This document shows positions 17,743 to 29,515 of a DNA stretch of 64,000 nt, one piece after another. The DNA comes from Bryoerythrophyllum caledonicum (Eukaryota; Streptophyta; Bryopsida; Pottiales; Pottiaceae), in contig OZ020519.1 in the NCBI GenBank assembly GCA_963971425.1, forward strand, positions 16,570,028 to 16,634,027, written 5' to 3'. Under the pieces are notes generated by a model. That model was not told the origin of the DNA. It searched no databases and saw only the letters and a program-made list of their open reading frames with translations. Positions within the stretch are counted from its first letter, which is position 1, and the number at the start of each line of letters is the position of its first letter. A program made the translations under genes and the position numbers.

Positions 17743-18640
17743 ACCACCGGAGAAGAACTCTTATAAAAAGTCCGAAAAAAACCATGTCTAGGCCAAAACT
17801 GCTTGGCTCAATGGTGCACTTTTCCACCGCAGTCTAAAGTATTACGTTGGAATAAGGTCTTGCGGCACATTAGGAAGCAAACTCATATGCAACCAGACAG
17901 AGCTCCCATATGGACCCCAAAGTTTAATGGTGGGCCCCACCTAACGTGAAATTTTGTTTTTTGACATTTTAAAGTTACACATTGGGAACACTTGGGAACG
18001 ATTGTGCCCGCTCGGGAACACACTTGGGAAGATTGGGAACACATGAGAACGATGTGGGAACACACTAGGAACGGATTAGTTACAAAAATGGCAAAAATTG
18101 TAAAGTCGACAAAGAGTAAACAAAATGGTTTGGTTCATAACCAAACTAGTTTTCCACCTCAACCTGATATGGGTGTGAGACACCAAACCCCGCTCCGTAG
18201 GAGCTGGATTTGGTACCTCACAGCACTGTATGGTGCTCATGTGCATATGCTTAGGGTCTTGGGGGGCAGACCTTCCCAACCCTTATTTTCCGTTTTAGTA
18301 GGATAGCCACAGTGGCTATAGAGGCTAGGGAGCTGTACCACTCATGGCTTCCATACAAAACCAAAGTTTCTCCATAAATATCCATTTTTGAGAATTCATC
18401 TCCATACACATAGAATTGTACATCCTTTTTGGCAATAAGATGGAGTCCCGGCTGTTCATTAGTGACAATATGGCAATATAGCAACGGCCATCAATGAAGT
18501 TTTGATGACATGAAATCATAAAATTTCCACTTTTCCCGGGAATATTCCTTCTTCCGGAAAAAAAATTCGCAATTTGGCTCCAGATCGACCAAAAAAAAGA
18601 AAAAAAGAGGGGCTGGACGTTCCCCATCAGAGATAACGGG
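17743..18640. other. Intergenic stretch between Harbinger 1 and the ATP synthase gene
   Basis: No gene is supported. It contains a cluster of short repeats of the type TGGGAACAC (about 17980-18070) and a perfect palindrome ATAGCCACaGTGGCTAT (about 18303-18319). A short minus-strand open frame (18251-18484) resembles nothing recognised. Confidence 0.4.
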
Positions 18641-19585
18641 GATCCACAATTGAAGAATATTGAAGAATTTATGTTCGCTTGTTCCCGAGCTGCGACGGGC
18701 GGCCTTTCTGAGGGCTATTCGCATCTGCACCCAGCCCACCGAGACCCGACCCACGCTGTCCTCCTCTTGCTCGACGAAGCCAGTGGCCCCTTTGCTCCCA
18801 GCGAAGGCTCCACTGTTCTCGCAACAACCTGCGAAGCAACCAGCCTGCAGTCCGAGCCTCGCGCCTCTCCAATTCGGCTCCTCTACGCAACCACAGCAGC
18901 AGGGCTCGCAGCACGACGCGCACATCAAGGTAACAATCAACCGAGATTCCATTTGAATCCATCTTTCTCTAACCTCGAGAATGCTTCTAACGCGTACTCC
19001 ACCTGGAATTCGCCACATCGCATGTCACTGTGCCTGCAATTTCTCTTCGTGAGCTTTACATCTTGTTTTGTATGACACTCTTCGACGTATTTGGGGCGGG
19101 TTTCGGAGGCATGTGATGATTTAGGGTTTTTGGTGGGTGGGTTTTCGGGAATGTGATGATTTAGGGTTACGTTCGTGCTTGCTTCAGAGTCTTGGCAATT
19201 TTTCTTCGTAAGTTTAAACTTTGTAGGTCACTCTTGGACGAGTTTTTTGGGTGGGTTTTTGGGAGGAGGTGCAGATTTAGGGTTTGGGTTAGGTTTGTGA
19301 GTTTCGATCTGCTCATCAAGTCTTCGTTCTGACGCATTTTCGCAATTGCCTCCTCAAGCAGCCACTCTAGAATGTTTCTAAGGCGCACACTTCCTGGATT
19401 TCGCCATATCGCATGTGTGTGTCAGGTGACACTGTGATTTGAAGAGCTTATTATGTAGGGCGCTCTTCAACGATGCTGGGTATGATTCAGGTAGTTGTGG
19501 GTGGTTTTTGAGGGAACGTGGTATTCTTAGGGTTTGCGGTGGTTGTTGACAGTGAGTGTGTGTTTATGGGGGTGCAGGAGGCACG
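18640..19585 (+). promoter_or_regulatory. 5' region of ATP synthase delta copy 1, with telo-box motifs
   Basis: TTTAGGG(T/TT) motifs (telo-box AAACCCTAA on the other strand) occur several times between 19120 and 19530, as in promoters and leaders of many plant genes for translation and mitochondria. The sequence just before the ATG reads GGGGGTGCAG|GAGGCACG-ATG, a plausible 3' splice site, so a 5' UTR intron probably ends at 19577. A possible donor is GTAACA at about 18930. Similar blocks recur at 18980-19100 and 19375-19480. The part from about 19100 on is shared with the inverted copy; the part upstream is not. Confidence 0.5.
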
Positions 19586-20315
19586 ATGCTGGCGAGGCAG
19601 GGGCTGAGGTCGGCGCTGCGGACATGGGCCACGGCGAGGCCCGTGGTGGCGCGCGGGTTTGCGGCGGAGGTGGAGAATCACCAGGAGGCCGTGGTGCCTG
19701 AGAAGTTCAAGGAGGACTGGAAGAAGGTGGCGCCCAACTATGACCTGCCGCACTTCCCCAGCACCTACATGGCCGCGCGCCCCGCCGTCCCCGCCACCCT
19801 GCCCACCAAGCTGACCGTGAACTTTGTGCTGCCGCATGCCTTCGAGCTGCAGGCCAAGGAGGTGAGTGTGCGATATGTTGTAATTCATGGAGTGTGCATC
19901 TGCAGTTGGGAATGTGATGAGTTGCGGTATCGAGGATTGATGGTTCTCTGTTTTGGCGGTGCAGGTGGACATGGTGATCGTGCCGGCGACGTCGGGGCAG
20001 ATGGGAGTGCTGCCCGGGCACGTGCCGACGATCGCGGAGCTGAAGCCGGGGCTGATGTCCGTGCACGAGGGCGCGGAGGTGAAGCAGTACTTCGTGAGCA
20101 GCGGGTTCGCGTTCGTGCACGCCAACTCGGTGGCGGACATCGTGGCGATCGAGGCGGTGCCGCTGGACCGGCTGGACCCGGAGGAGGTGCGCAAGGGCGT
20201 GCAGGAGTACACGCAGAAGGTGGCGAGCGCCAAGGACGACCTGGAGAAGGCCGAGGCCCAGATCGGGCTGGAGGTGCACAGCGCGCTGCAGGCGGCTCTG
20301 GGCGTGAGCGCGTGA
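19586..20315 (+). CDS. Mitochondrial ATP synthase F1 subunit delta (delta-prime), copy 1
   Basis: Two exons, 19586-19861 and 19965-20315, give a protein of 208 residues. It is the central-stalk subunit equivalent to bacterial epsilon and helps couple proton flow to ATP synthesis on the matrix side of the inner membrane. Residues 1-25 ([20 protein letters not shown]) are Arg-rich and lack acids, as in a mitochondrial presequence. [14 protein letters not shown] starts the beta-sandwich; the second exon holds [20 protein letters not shown] and the C-terminal helical hairpin ([19 protein letters not shown]). The length and motifs match plant delta-prime subunits. The ATG at 19586 is the one before the presequence and is kept in copy 2. 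Exons are very GC-rich against AT-rich surroundings. The gene is convergent with the membrane-protein gene at 21065-21981. Confidence 0.92.
19862..19964 (+). other. Intron of ATP synthase delta copy 1
   Basis: 103 bp with GTGAGT donor and GCAG acceptor, in phase 0 between Glu and Val of QAKE|VDMV. The other copy has a 114-bp intron at the same place with a lost acceptor. Confidence 0.85.
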
Positions 20316-21000
20316 GGCGGTTAGTACAGTGTTCGTGGTGACGACCACGGTGATACATTTTGGATACGGTAGATTTGAGACAATAATGCCCTTGAGGTTG
20401 CTGGATTAGATGGTGGGATGTGACGGTCGAGGGCGAGTCATTCCATTGGTTTCTGTGAAGACGGTTGGATCTTCCGGGCGGGAAACAGATCGCAGTCAGC
20501 CTTGTACACTCTTTACAGGATATGTTGAGCCTTTCCTTCTCGAGATTTCGGTGGTCGCTGGCGTGTCCTTGCGCGTCTTTGATTGGTTGCGTCGGACAAG
20601 TGCATCTGCGCGTCATCGGTTGCGCTTGCCGGGCGTCGAACGGTTGAGCTGCGGAACCGTAGGGCTGCCAAGGTTGATGGCTGCATACGCCGCATGTGAG
20701 ATTTTCCTATCGCACAGATAACACATGCTCACATGCACTCAGAGGCACAAGAACTCAGAGGCACACAAGAACTCACACTCAGTTCTTACACACTTACAGA
20801 ATGAATGCTCCTGATAGGGTTCTCGTTATTCACTACATCAATTGGTTTACACTAGACTGAATCAGCTAAGCAAACCAAATACATACACAACTCTCTGACC
20901 AAATGTGTTACACTAGAGTAACACCTATACAAACAGGAGGGGAGAACAACACGAAGAAAGGAGAGAGTCGACAGACGCCCAACTCTAAACCCTGCTTATT
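20316..21000. other. 3' flanks between the two convergent host genes
   Basis: No gene is supported. 20411-20700 is shared with the inverted copy near 48290-49220 and in part with 34192-34220. 20700-21000 is collinear with 47950-48240 in inverted orientation. Short CTCAGAGGCACA direct repeats lie near 20740. Confidence 0.5.
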
Positions 21001-21064
21001 CACTTCTGAAGAGAATCATCCAAAGCATTCATTCATTGGATGATAGTCACGATCGTCCATAACT

Positions 21065-21981
21065 TCAACACCGCACATGATTACGAACGAGTGCTGAAGC
21101 GCTCCTTGTAGAAGCCGGCTGGGAGTAGTGGGACTCGCGAGTGGACATCGAAGAAGAGGTGGTGGTCCAGGTGCACTCCCTGGTACTAATCGCAAGCTGC
21201 GTTTCAGTTGCCGCGGAAGTTTCCGCTGGGGCAGGAGCACGCCCAAGCGATAATTCCAGACCTGCATGCATACAAACGTGGTGTGTGCGGAATCGTCAAC
21301 TCACTGACTTGAACCAAGTGCGGGGAAATCAGAGGCATACAGATACGCACAGCTTCGAATCCTACACACAAGTGCTATGTAGATTGAAAGGTTCGGCGCA
21401 AAACGCTGCTGACCTTCTGCAGGATCGCCATCCACTAGGAGACCGTGAGCGGCCGGGCCCTCGTCTGGCTGAGCTGTTGGGTCTGCGCCTCCAAGCAGAA
21501 CAAGCAGGTTCCGCCAGGCCTCCGTGTTCTTGAGGATTGCCCAGAAGCGCCAGGCCAGGGCAAGCAAAGCCAGACACACCGCAGCAATCTTGACGCCTTC
21601 CAGAACGACTGATCCTTCATAGACGGGCTGCGATGACGGCCTAAACACGGACAGCAACAATAACAACCAGAGCACTATTAGAAATTAATCCGAGTTAGCT
21701 ACTGGGGGAAGTCCGTTCTGCAGTACCTGCAACGCCTCGAGGTGTTCTACTCGACGTGATTTTGATTCTGAAAGGGGTACGAGATGATCCCGCGCCCAGG
21801 AAAAGCTAGACATCTCTACCATTAATTCAACCTACGTACTATTTGGAGGGACTCACGTGATGGGGCCTGGCGTTGAATTAGCCTGGAAAGCGAAACTGGA
21901 GCTATGAGGCCCTCCCGACGTCGGGATTGATGAGGGCCTCGTCGCCGCAGCTGCAACAGGTTGTGCTGCAAGCACCCGCAT
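21065..21981 (-). CDS. Unrecognised single-pass membrane protein, copy 1
   Basis: Three exons on the minus strand (21857-21981, 21414-21640, 21065-21261) give about 182 residues. Junctions are GTGAGT/TTTAG (phase 2) and GTCAGC/GCAG (phase 1), supported because copies 2 and 3 keep the same sites and an open frame. Exon 1 encodes an Ala-rich N-terminus and a Ser/Pro/Thr-rich stretch. Exon 2 encodes one clear membrane helix (VKIAAVCLALLALAWRFWAI) followed by LKNTEAWRNLLVLLGG and a conserved QPDEGPAAHG block. Exon 3 encodes a Thr/Ser-rich tail (TETQLAISTRECTWTTTSSS). I do not recognise the family. The start is the ATG aligned with copy 3; an upstream ATG in frame exists. Confidence 0.6.
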
Positions 21982-22230
21982 CCTTGTAAAACTACGCCTC
22001 TCAGCTGTGATCCTGCCTGCGCGCTCAATGAATCTGTCTACTTGGAGAGTACTGATCAGGTGGGGCTTTATAGGTAAAGTGTCCCTCACCCAGAACCGAC
22101 ACCAATAGCGCATTTCGAAACCAGTGGGATCGGATCTACGGAACACGCAGTTACTTTCAGGGAAATCTTACATGTCGTGGGAGTTAAATCTAGTTCCCGG
22201 ATTCGTGGGAGAATCCGGGAACCTCGACAA
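21982..22230 (-). promoter_or_regulatory. 5' flank of membrane-protein gene copy 1
   Basis: Upstream sequence of the copy 1 gene. Part of it (about 22079-22205) recurs at 63775-63905 with few changes, ending at the same CCCGGATTCGTGGGAGA block. No clear TATA box is seen. Confidence 0.4.
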
Positions 22231-22685
22231 GTTACCCGGACCTAGGGAGGCAACAGAGGCCGGACCTTGAGAGGCTGCAAACCTCTAGGCCGGACCTAGA
22301 GAGGCTGTTAGTGACCCTAACAAGTTACCCGGACCTAGGGAGGCAACAGAGGCCGGACCTTGAGAGGCTGCAAACCTCTAGGCCGGACCTAGAGAGGCTG
22401 TTAGTGACCCTAACAAGTTACCCGGACCTAGGGAGGCAACAGAGGCCGGACCTTGAGAGGCTGCAAACCTCTAGGCCGGACCTAGAGAGGCTGTTAGTGA
22501 CCCTAACAAGTTACCCGGACCTAGAGAGGCTGTAGTGACCCTAACAAGTTACCCGGACCTAGAGAGGCTGTAGTGACCCTAAACCCGGACCTAGAGAGGC
22601 TACAGTGACCCTAAACCCGGACCTAGGGAGGCTACAGTTTCCGGACCTAGAGATGCTACAGTGGCCGGGCCTAGAGAGGCTACTC
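22231..22685. repeat. 93-bp minisatellite built from a CCGGACCTAGAGAGGCT core
   Basis: Three 93-bp units start at 22231, 22324 and 22417 and read as nearly identical. They are followed by 38-bp and shorter units (22510, 22548 and on) that share the core CCGGACCTAGAGAGGCT. The related locus near 35860 lacks the array, so it arose or expanded after the duplication. Confidence 0.9.
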
Positions 22686-22689
22686 CGAG

Positions 22690-23300
22690 AAGATGACTGG
22701 TGAGTTTTCCTTGGCGTTATTGGCAATGGATATTATATAATTTTCCTTGAGAAACGATACAATTTCAAGACCTCTAGAGTATAGTATCGTTTGTATATGC
22801 ATACAATACCGTATACGATATTGACAAATCACGATATGAATGATGTCTAAACTTCACATTGTAAATTTTTCATATGAACTTCATTTAGATTTTTTTAAAA
22901 TGTGGTATAAAGTTTATATACAAGACATGTATGTTTTATATCGTATTCGTATTGAAAAATAAATTTATAAATATTATCCCTTTTAAAAAATATATGTAAA
23001 TTGTATAAACTATATATAGAGTTTTACACAAAATATGTATTGATAATTTATATTTTTTGTATTTTATTCTATTTTGAGGTACATATAATTTATATACGAA
23101 CTATATTGTTAGTGTCTTGTGTTGTATATAGATACATCCTATATTTTTTTAATGTATTTCACATCAATATGAAAATAGTATATGCAGATCATACACTATT
23201 TTATTTTATACAAATTACATATGAAAACTATATAATTTTTATATAAAAGTCAATAATTACTAAAACACCTTTTATTATTATTATTATAACTCTACTAGAG
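22690..23300. other. AT-rich noncoding DNA shared with 35940-37450
   Basis: No gene. It matches the second locus almost base for base (for example ATTGGCAATGGATATTATAT), interrupted there by a TTAA-type insertion at 36226-37143. It ends in a short ATT repeat. Confidence 0.6.
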
Positions 23301-23304
23301 TGTT

Positions 23305-23850
23305 ACCCGTGTCCTCAGGACACAACATTTTTTTGTGTTGAGTCCCCACCTCCCCGTCCCCGTCCCCATCCCCGCCCCGTCCTTTTTAAAAATGTAATTG
23401 TAGAATCTTCTAATTCTTTATGAGATGGCTGTCTCGGGGAACTTAGTCTCTCCCAATCGCTTAGGGGTGTAAGTCCAGAACTCTTTCTTCTGTCAATATC
23501 CCCCTCCCATTCGTAAAACACGTTCATTTGTAGATATTCAAAGAGTTTAAAAAAGGAAAAAGGATCCGAGAAGCTGAGATCCAGGGGATGCACACTGCAC
23601 TCCCAAATTCCATCATTGGGGCGCCCCAGTGTGCCTATTGGTATTGCTATTGGTGCCAGAATTAGCAACCGGTGACCCCCCAAAGTTTGGAGGTGGTTTC
23701 CTGTCCTCACGCGCAGAATAGCCACTGTTCCCAGCCGGGAACGTGGGGAGCCGTGCTGAGCGCACCGACGAACGAGCCACAGACAATGGTTGGCAGCCAC
23801 AACGTTGTTGCACAACGTTCCACAACGGTCCACACCCTTACAGTAAGTAA
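23305..23850. other. Segment present only in the first locus
   Basis: Inserted relative to the second locus (about 37450). It begins near a palindrome GTGTCCTgAGGACAC (about 23310), then has a G/C-rich CCCCGTCCCCGTCCCC tract. A minus-strand open frame of 172 codons covers it but shows no recognisable domain. Probably a transposon remnant. Confidence 0.3.
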
Positions 23851-23974
23851 CATCTGTTTATGTCATGTCTAAATAGGGCCTTACTTACTGTTTATTTCAT
23901 GTCTAAACAGGGCCCACCTTGGGGTACAAGACCTCAGTCATCAAATACTTGTACGGGTCTCGATATTTCAACTA

Positions 23975-24191
23975 CACTAAACATCGCATTTAGTGTAGCG
24001 CCCAGTAAATGACTTGTGAATGCTATAAGTTTTTACTCTTGATGCCAGTTTTTGCCAAGAGCACAAATCTCTGTAGTATTCAAATAAGTGGATCATCATA
24101 AACATAGTTGGTAAAAATATTCACTTAAAGTAAAAACTTATAGCATTTACAAGCTATTTACTGGGCGCTACACTAAATGCGATGTTTAGTA
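23975..24191. mobile_element. MITE with long inverted repeats and TA target duplication
   Basis: 217 bp. The ends read CACTAAACATCGCATTTAG and, inverted, TACTAAACATCGCATTTAG, and the inverted repeats extend for about 68 bp with few mismatches. TA flanks both sides. The second locus (about 37675) has the empty site TTCAACTACTTGAGG, which confirms the insertion. Confidence 0.85.
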
Positions 24192-24193
24192 TA

Positions 24194-25249
24194 CTTGAGG
24201 GATGCCTCGGAGAGTGCGGCAGGGATCTGTTTATTTCATGTCTAAATAAGGCCCACCTACGCCTAAATAGGACCCCCTTCCAACATATAAATAGGGGCCA
24301 GGTTTTGTCCACACCCTTACAGTAAGTAACATCCTCACAAAATTTCATAAACTTTGACCGCAAGGATTGAAAGATTCTAGTGTTTGAAGTAGAGAAAACC
24401 GTCCGCTTTCGTCCCTGCCTTGAGTGGATCAACAGACTTTGATTTCACTTGGTGTCAAGTTTTTGCACTACACAAGGTCTAAATCAATTTCCATCATGGT
24501 AATCATGATGTTATTTTCCTTCTACACCAAATTTTTGAGGTAGAAAAGGGTGTGGAGGTATGAAAATTGCCAATTCACGTTTTATTTTTTGTGTACTAAT
24601 TATGTTTAAGATTGATAGTCCAAACAGTCAGTAAGAAGGTTTACACCACATCTTGTAGTAGAAGAAATAAAATTTACAGAATATTAATATCTCCAAGTTT
24701 TGTATGGAAAAGAAGAAGTTTTTTTGGTACCTTGCCCGACAATGTGTGACAAATGTGTGCAAATGTTTGACTTGAACTGATGTGCTATTTTTCACTAAAG
24801 ACAAGAATTTTTTTTGACAACATGAAAGGAGATAATATTGCTTTCATCTATTGGAAATCTCACATTTGATAGAGTGTCCTAGCAAAAGTTTTTGGAGTTG
24901 CCCAAAGTGCCCGCTCTACCAATTAAAAATTCAAAACACTATAACTTTTTCATGAAATGCCGGATTTAGGAAAAAATTGTACTCACACAAATCTTTTAGT
25001 AATTTCCATATACAATATAAATTTCAAAAAGGAATGTTATAAATTGACGCCTAAGGAACTTGCGCAAATCTTCAAGGTCCTCCAAGGGGACTTTTGGTCC
25101 TTTAGGGGTTAAAGAGATCCTACTGGTACCCAATGATGATTAGGTCAACATTCCTCTGTGGGTTATTGCACAAGGCCCTATTAGAAATTGGAATGAGGAA
25201 AGGAGTAACTTGAAAGGGGAAGCCACACTTCCCTTGGCACCACAAGGGG
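24194..25249. other. AT-rich noncoding DNA, in part shared with 37560-38750
   Basis: No gene. It holds ATAGGGGCCAGGTTTTG (about 24291) and a TTAA-type terminus GGTCCTTTAGGGGTTAA (about 25097). The second locus matches up to about 24870 and then lacks the rest. Confidence 0.4.
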
Positions 25250-26044
25250 TTAATCCTTTAGTGCCCACAAGACCCAAAATGGGACTCTGAGGTGTTAAAA
25301 CTCAAATTGCTTGAAATCCATGAGGAATTAGGGTGTGAACTTTGAAGCTCATATTTGCGCCCACGTTACATGTACACTCTCCAAAAATCAAATCATGATT
25401 TGGAGCTATAGAAATCATGGAAAAGCTATGAATACAACACAAAATACATTAGATACACTAAAATACAATGAATACCATGCCGCATACTATGTTGTATTTC
25501 ATACAAATGCATAATGATTTTGGTCTTGAATATGAAGGAAATTTGTCTTTCAAAGATTCTTCATTTTTTTGTGATTGTTGATCTCTGTCATCACATACAC
25601 AACACTAGTTTTAATTTGTATAAGATTGGATTTTTTTTGCATACAATCAAGTAGACAAAGGTAAAGAAAATCATCAATAATCATGTAAATGTTTTCTTCA
25701 CATATGATATGTCAATGTCAAGCTATAGACCTAGTGCACATGTTAACCACTTTCATTCAAACTACCAAAATCCTTGCAAGGATCTATTGATGGATAAAGT
25801 ACTATACCCTACCAAGTCCACAAATTTCATTACCAATATACGGTAACTTTACACACTATTACCTATTCATCAACCGTTGGATGTTGTGCAAATTTCCCCC
25901 AAATTTTAGATTATGGTTTGACTTCAATTTTGTAAGGGTGAATACTAATATTAATCACTCTATTTCCATCAAAGCTAGTCCAAAGAAAGAAATCAGCACA
26001 TATCTCGGTTTTGGAGAAACAAGACCTGGGCACTAAAGGGTTAA
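25250..26044. mobile_element. TTAA-type nonautonomous DNA transposon
   Basis: Bounded by TTAA at 25250-25253 and 26041-26044. The ends are TTAATCCTTTAGTGCCCA and, inverted, TTAACCCTTTAGTGCCCA, 17 of 18 matching. A TTAA duplication with CCC-type ends is typical of piggyBac-like elements. No transposase is seen inside. Confidence 0.7.
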
Positions 26045-27790
26045 GAAAATCTTTGGCCCTAGGATCAATGTGGTTTTATATGAGAATGATAATAACACCA
26101 GTTTTGTATTGGCATACAAACAACATCATCTTTTATTTGGAAAAGAATGCCTGTCGTTTTTATATGAATTCTATGTTGCCAATTTTTAACATAATCATCA
26201 GACAAATGTCCTGTGTTTTTTATTTTAAAATAAACTTACATAGAAATTTGGACGATCCTGAATTTTAAGAAAGGAAAAGAAAAAAAGGAAGCATTGTGCA
26301 CTTGATCAGCCGCCTGTCCCCTTTGGAGCTAGGACTGCCTATGCTCAACTATTGCCCACAGTTAGAATTTATCACACTATTCATGAGATTTGGTGTAGTT
26401 GTTTAGCCCATAAACGACGAAGCAGCCAAAATTTGGCTTCTCGGATGACATTTCTGGATGATCAGCCACGTCAGTGGTCGTTTTTCAACCAATTTTTTTT
26501 TGGTGAAGAATTTATTGAATATTTAAGCTTTAGTTGATGATGAAAGTTGCCTTATTGAGGTAATCATGTTTTATCTAAGAAAGAAAATGTGTGTGACACG
26601 GATCTCAAATGATGTGCACCTCTGGAGAAATTTTCAGAATTTTTAAGCACAATTTGTATTTACTATGATTTTTCTTCACTTTTACTTACGAAAATCACAA
26701 TAATTTCAAATTTTCACAAAAAAATCTGAATTTTTTTGTGACATAACCAGAACATGTGATTGCATCTTTGGATAATGAAAAAAAAAATTCACGCCTATAA
26801 TGAATAAAAATATAGAGCACTCAGTTTAATGCACTTGGGAGTTTTCCACGATCATAGGCTCCTGGCATTTAAGGGTTAGAGAGATACTAGCAACTGGCGC
26901 TTGCTTTGCAACGCATTCTCCCAACTATTCTAATGTAGTTCTTTTTATTACAAACTATTAAAAAAAATAAAAAATAACATGATTCACTGCACGGTTGACT
27001 GCGCAATTAACTGCACAGTTATCTGCAACGTTTTTGTAATTCACTTCACGGTTGACTAAGTGGTTGATCGCTGCGTAGTTCACTACGTAGATTATGATTT
27101 AAGTAGTATAATAGTCATTTTATGCAAAGTGAATATTATATCAATCATATACATGAAAGTTTTGTTACTTCACATATACAAAAGTCTTCAATCTTGATCA
27201 AAATACCATTCCTAGAAATAAAATTATAGCCAAGTATATATATTTATTGTAGCTCATACAAAAGAAAAAAGTTCTGTAAAATAACTGTCAAACACCATGC
27301 CGGGATCAATTACATGCTAATTTTGCATCCCTTCGAGAAAAATGAAGAAGTATGTCAAGACTTTAAAGTGCAAAGACTATCAGTGAATTGTACAAAATGT
27401 GTTAAAAGTTACAAAAATGTTTGTTCCATTAATCTCTAGAATTCTCATGTTGATGAAGATGGAGTTTTTGAAAGGAATCCACTTTGTTCACAACATCGTA
27501 ACATCACTGACAAAATAGGTAAGATTTTAGTGGCGCAAATAGACAATGAAAAAAATATTAGTTAAAACCCAATTTTTATGTTTAAATTCATACATGAAAA
27601 ATTGTAATAACTACAATAAACAAATCCCAATAGAATTTGTGTAAAAAGGAAGAACTCATCATGAGGAAAATGTAGTGCACTTGAAAAATGTCAATGGAAA
27701 ACTTATATAAATCCAGATTGAATTAAGTAGCTCAATTAGAAGCTTGAATATGGTCAAGCATGAAATGACCAAAAAACACTCCGTTTAATG
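26045..27790. other. AT-rich noncoding DNA with transposon remnants
   Basis: No gene. The second locus (38750-39525) matches only parts: about 26400-27110 is missing there. A further TTAA-like end (CATTTAAGGGTTAG) lies near 26868. Confidence 0.35.
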
Positions 27791-28154
27791 AATAAGGGGC
27801 GCTTTACACTATGGACCACAAGGATATACTAATAGAATTTTTTTATCTTCATAGTCATGGCTCTTAGTCTAGAGCCGTGACCATAAAAAATGAAAAATCA
27901 TTTTTTGAGTGTCTTGGTCACTTCTCATAGTGTAAAGTGGATTTGGACCGGGACAAGTATGGGCTGATTTTTGAATGTATATCTAAAAAGGGCGGATTTG
28001 GAGTTTACCTCATCATTCACTCTCTCACCCTCCCCTTCTCCTTCCTCCTTGTTTCCACCTTCCCTCATTTCTTCTTCTCTCTTTTCTTCTCTTCTCTTGA
28101 AACTTGAGCAACTAGGGTTGCAATTGAGGGGAGGAGGAGGGACCTTGTGTTGAT

Positions 28155-29515
28155 GCTAGGGTTGTATATGTACTTGCACATGCTTGTTTCACACGTTGTG
28201 AGCATGCAAGCACTGAGTTTAGAAGGAGAGTGGGAGAAAGTGGCAATTTTCAATATGTTTTTGGAGAGTACGGGACGAGGAATACGGAGCATTTGCAGTT
28301 TTGCAAGACAAGGTGGAATTACGGATCAATTATTGTTGGGATCAGACACTGAAGGGCAATTCAAGGTTAGGACCCAAGTTTAATTTGCTACTATCATATT
28401 TCTTTGTGAGAAGTAAGGGCCATTTTTGCAAAAACAAGATACACCTTTCAGGAATTCAATTTCTGTGGAAACTAGAATTGCAATTTTGTTGACAAGGCTG
28501 AGATCTGGCAATGGACAATTGCTTACAGGGGATTTATATGGAGTTGCATAATATACCGTTTCAAAACTTGTGAGAGAATTTTGTGAAGCCGTTAGACAAC
28601 ATTTGCAACAAATATTTGTTGAAATGCCTAGTGAATTGCAGTTTAGGATTTTAGCTAGAGAATTTGAAGTCCTACATGGCATTCCCTACATTGTAGATGC
28701 AATAGATGGGTCGCATATTCCAATATTGGCGCCAATTCTTGGTGAAGAAGAGTATTATTTCCAAAAGTTGTTCCATTCAACTATTCTTTGAGGAATCGGA
28801 TATGTCAGATGCAGGCTTTGAGTTTACAAGTTTGGTTAGGCTGGTAGTCATTATGATTGGGCTGTTTTTCAAGTTACAAAAATTGGAAGAGCTTGTATGG
28901 AGGGGAAATTGCATTCGTACAAGTTGATAGGGAATGGAGCATATCCTGTTAGACCGTGGATGTATTGTCCATTCAAGGGAGGAAAAACCGAACCGTCACA
29001 AATCCATGAAAATTGGAATTTCATTCAATCTTCAACTTGAATGTGTGTAGAGACGGCATTTGGAATTTTAAAAGGGAGATGGAGAATTATCATGAAGAGG
29101 TGTGAAGTACCATTGAGGATGGTACCGGATATTATCTCAACATGCATTGTAATGAACAATTTGTGCATTACAATGAAGGATGGATTCGACGTAGACTAGA
29201 TTACAGAAGCTGAGGAACAACTACAAAAAATAATAGATAGTGGTGATTTAAGAGAAGGTCATGAATTTCGTTGTGAAAGGGCATCAATTGAGGAATATAA
29301 TTTTGAATAAAGATGATTTTATGGCAACAGATGAAGTGAACAATGAAGAGATTGAAGCATTTCTATTGAAGGAGAATGAAAGGGCTGAAGGCTTGCTTCG
29401 TGAAGCTACAACAATGCACAAAGTTCTGACAAAAACTCTATGGCATTACAAAATTTGGAAGGAGTCAAATCTAGTGTTTTCTGATAGAAGTTATGATTCC
29501 ATAGAAGAATAGCTA
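28155..29515 (+). pseudogene. Harbinger transposase, degraded
   Basis: Readable blocks in changing frames show the family in the right order. RTRIAILLTRLRSGNGQLL-type helices lie near 28470, YIVDAIDGSHIPILAP with the first catalytic Asp near 28690-28735, SHYDWAVFQV with the second near 28850, and VETAFGILKGRWRIIMKR with the catalytic Glu at 29050. The C-terminal part (VPDIISTCIVMNNLC) matches the fragment at 15051. Several frame changes and stops interrupt it. The transposase would cut and paste the element at TWA targets; this copy cannot be active. Confidence 0.75.

Noticed and set aside
18640-19075. 141-codon frame as a separate gene
   Set aside because: It precedes the ATP synthase gene in its likely leader and lacks any recognised domain; better explained as 5' UTR and intron.
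19487-20616. Long open frames antisense to ATP synthase delta (also at 49197-50310)
   Set aside because: They arise from the G/C-rich third positions of the real exons; composition is Ala/Arg/Pro-rich with no domain.
22311-22535. 74-codon open frame in the minisatellite
   Set aside because: It is open only because 93 is divisible by three; no start context or homologues are visible.
23315-23833. 172-codon minus-strand open frame
   Set aside because: It crosses a C/G-rich simple repeat and palindrome, shows no domain, and is absent from the duplicate locus.
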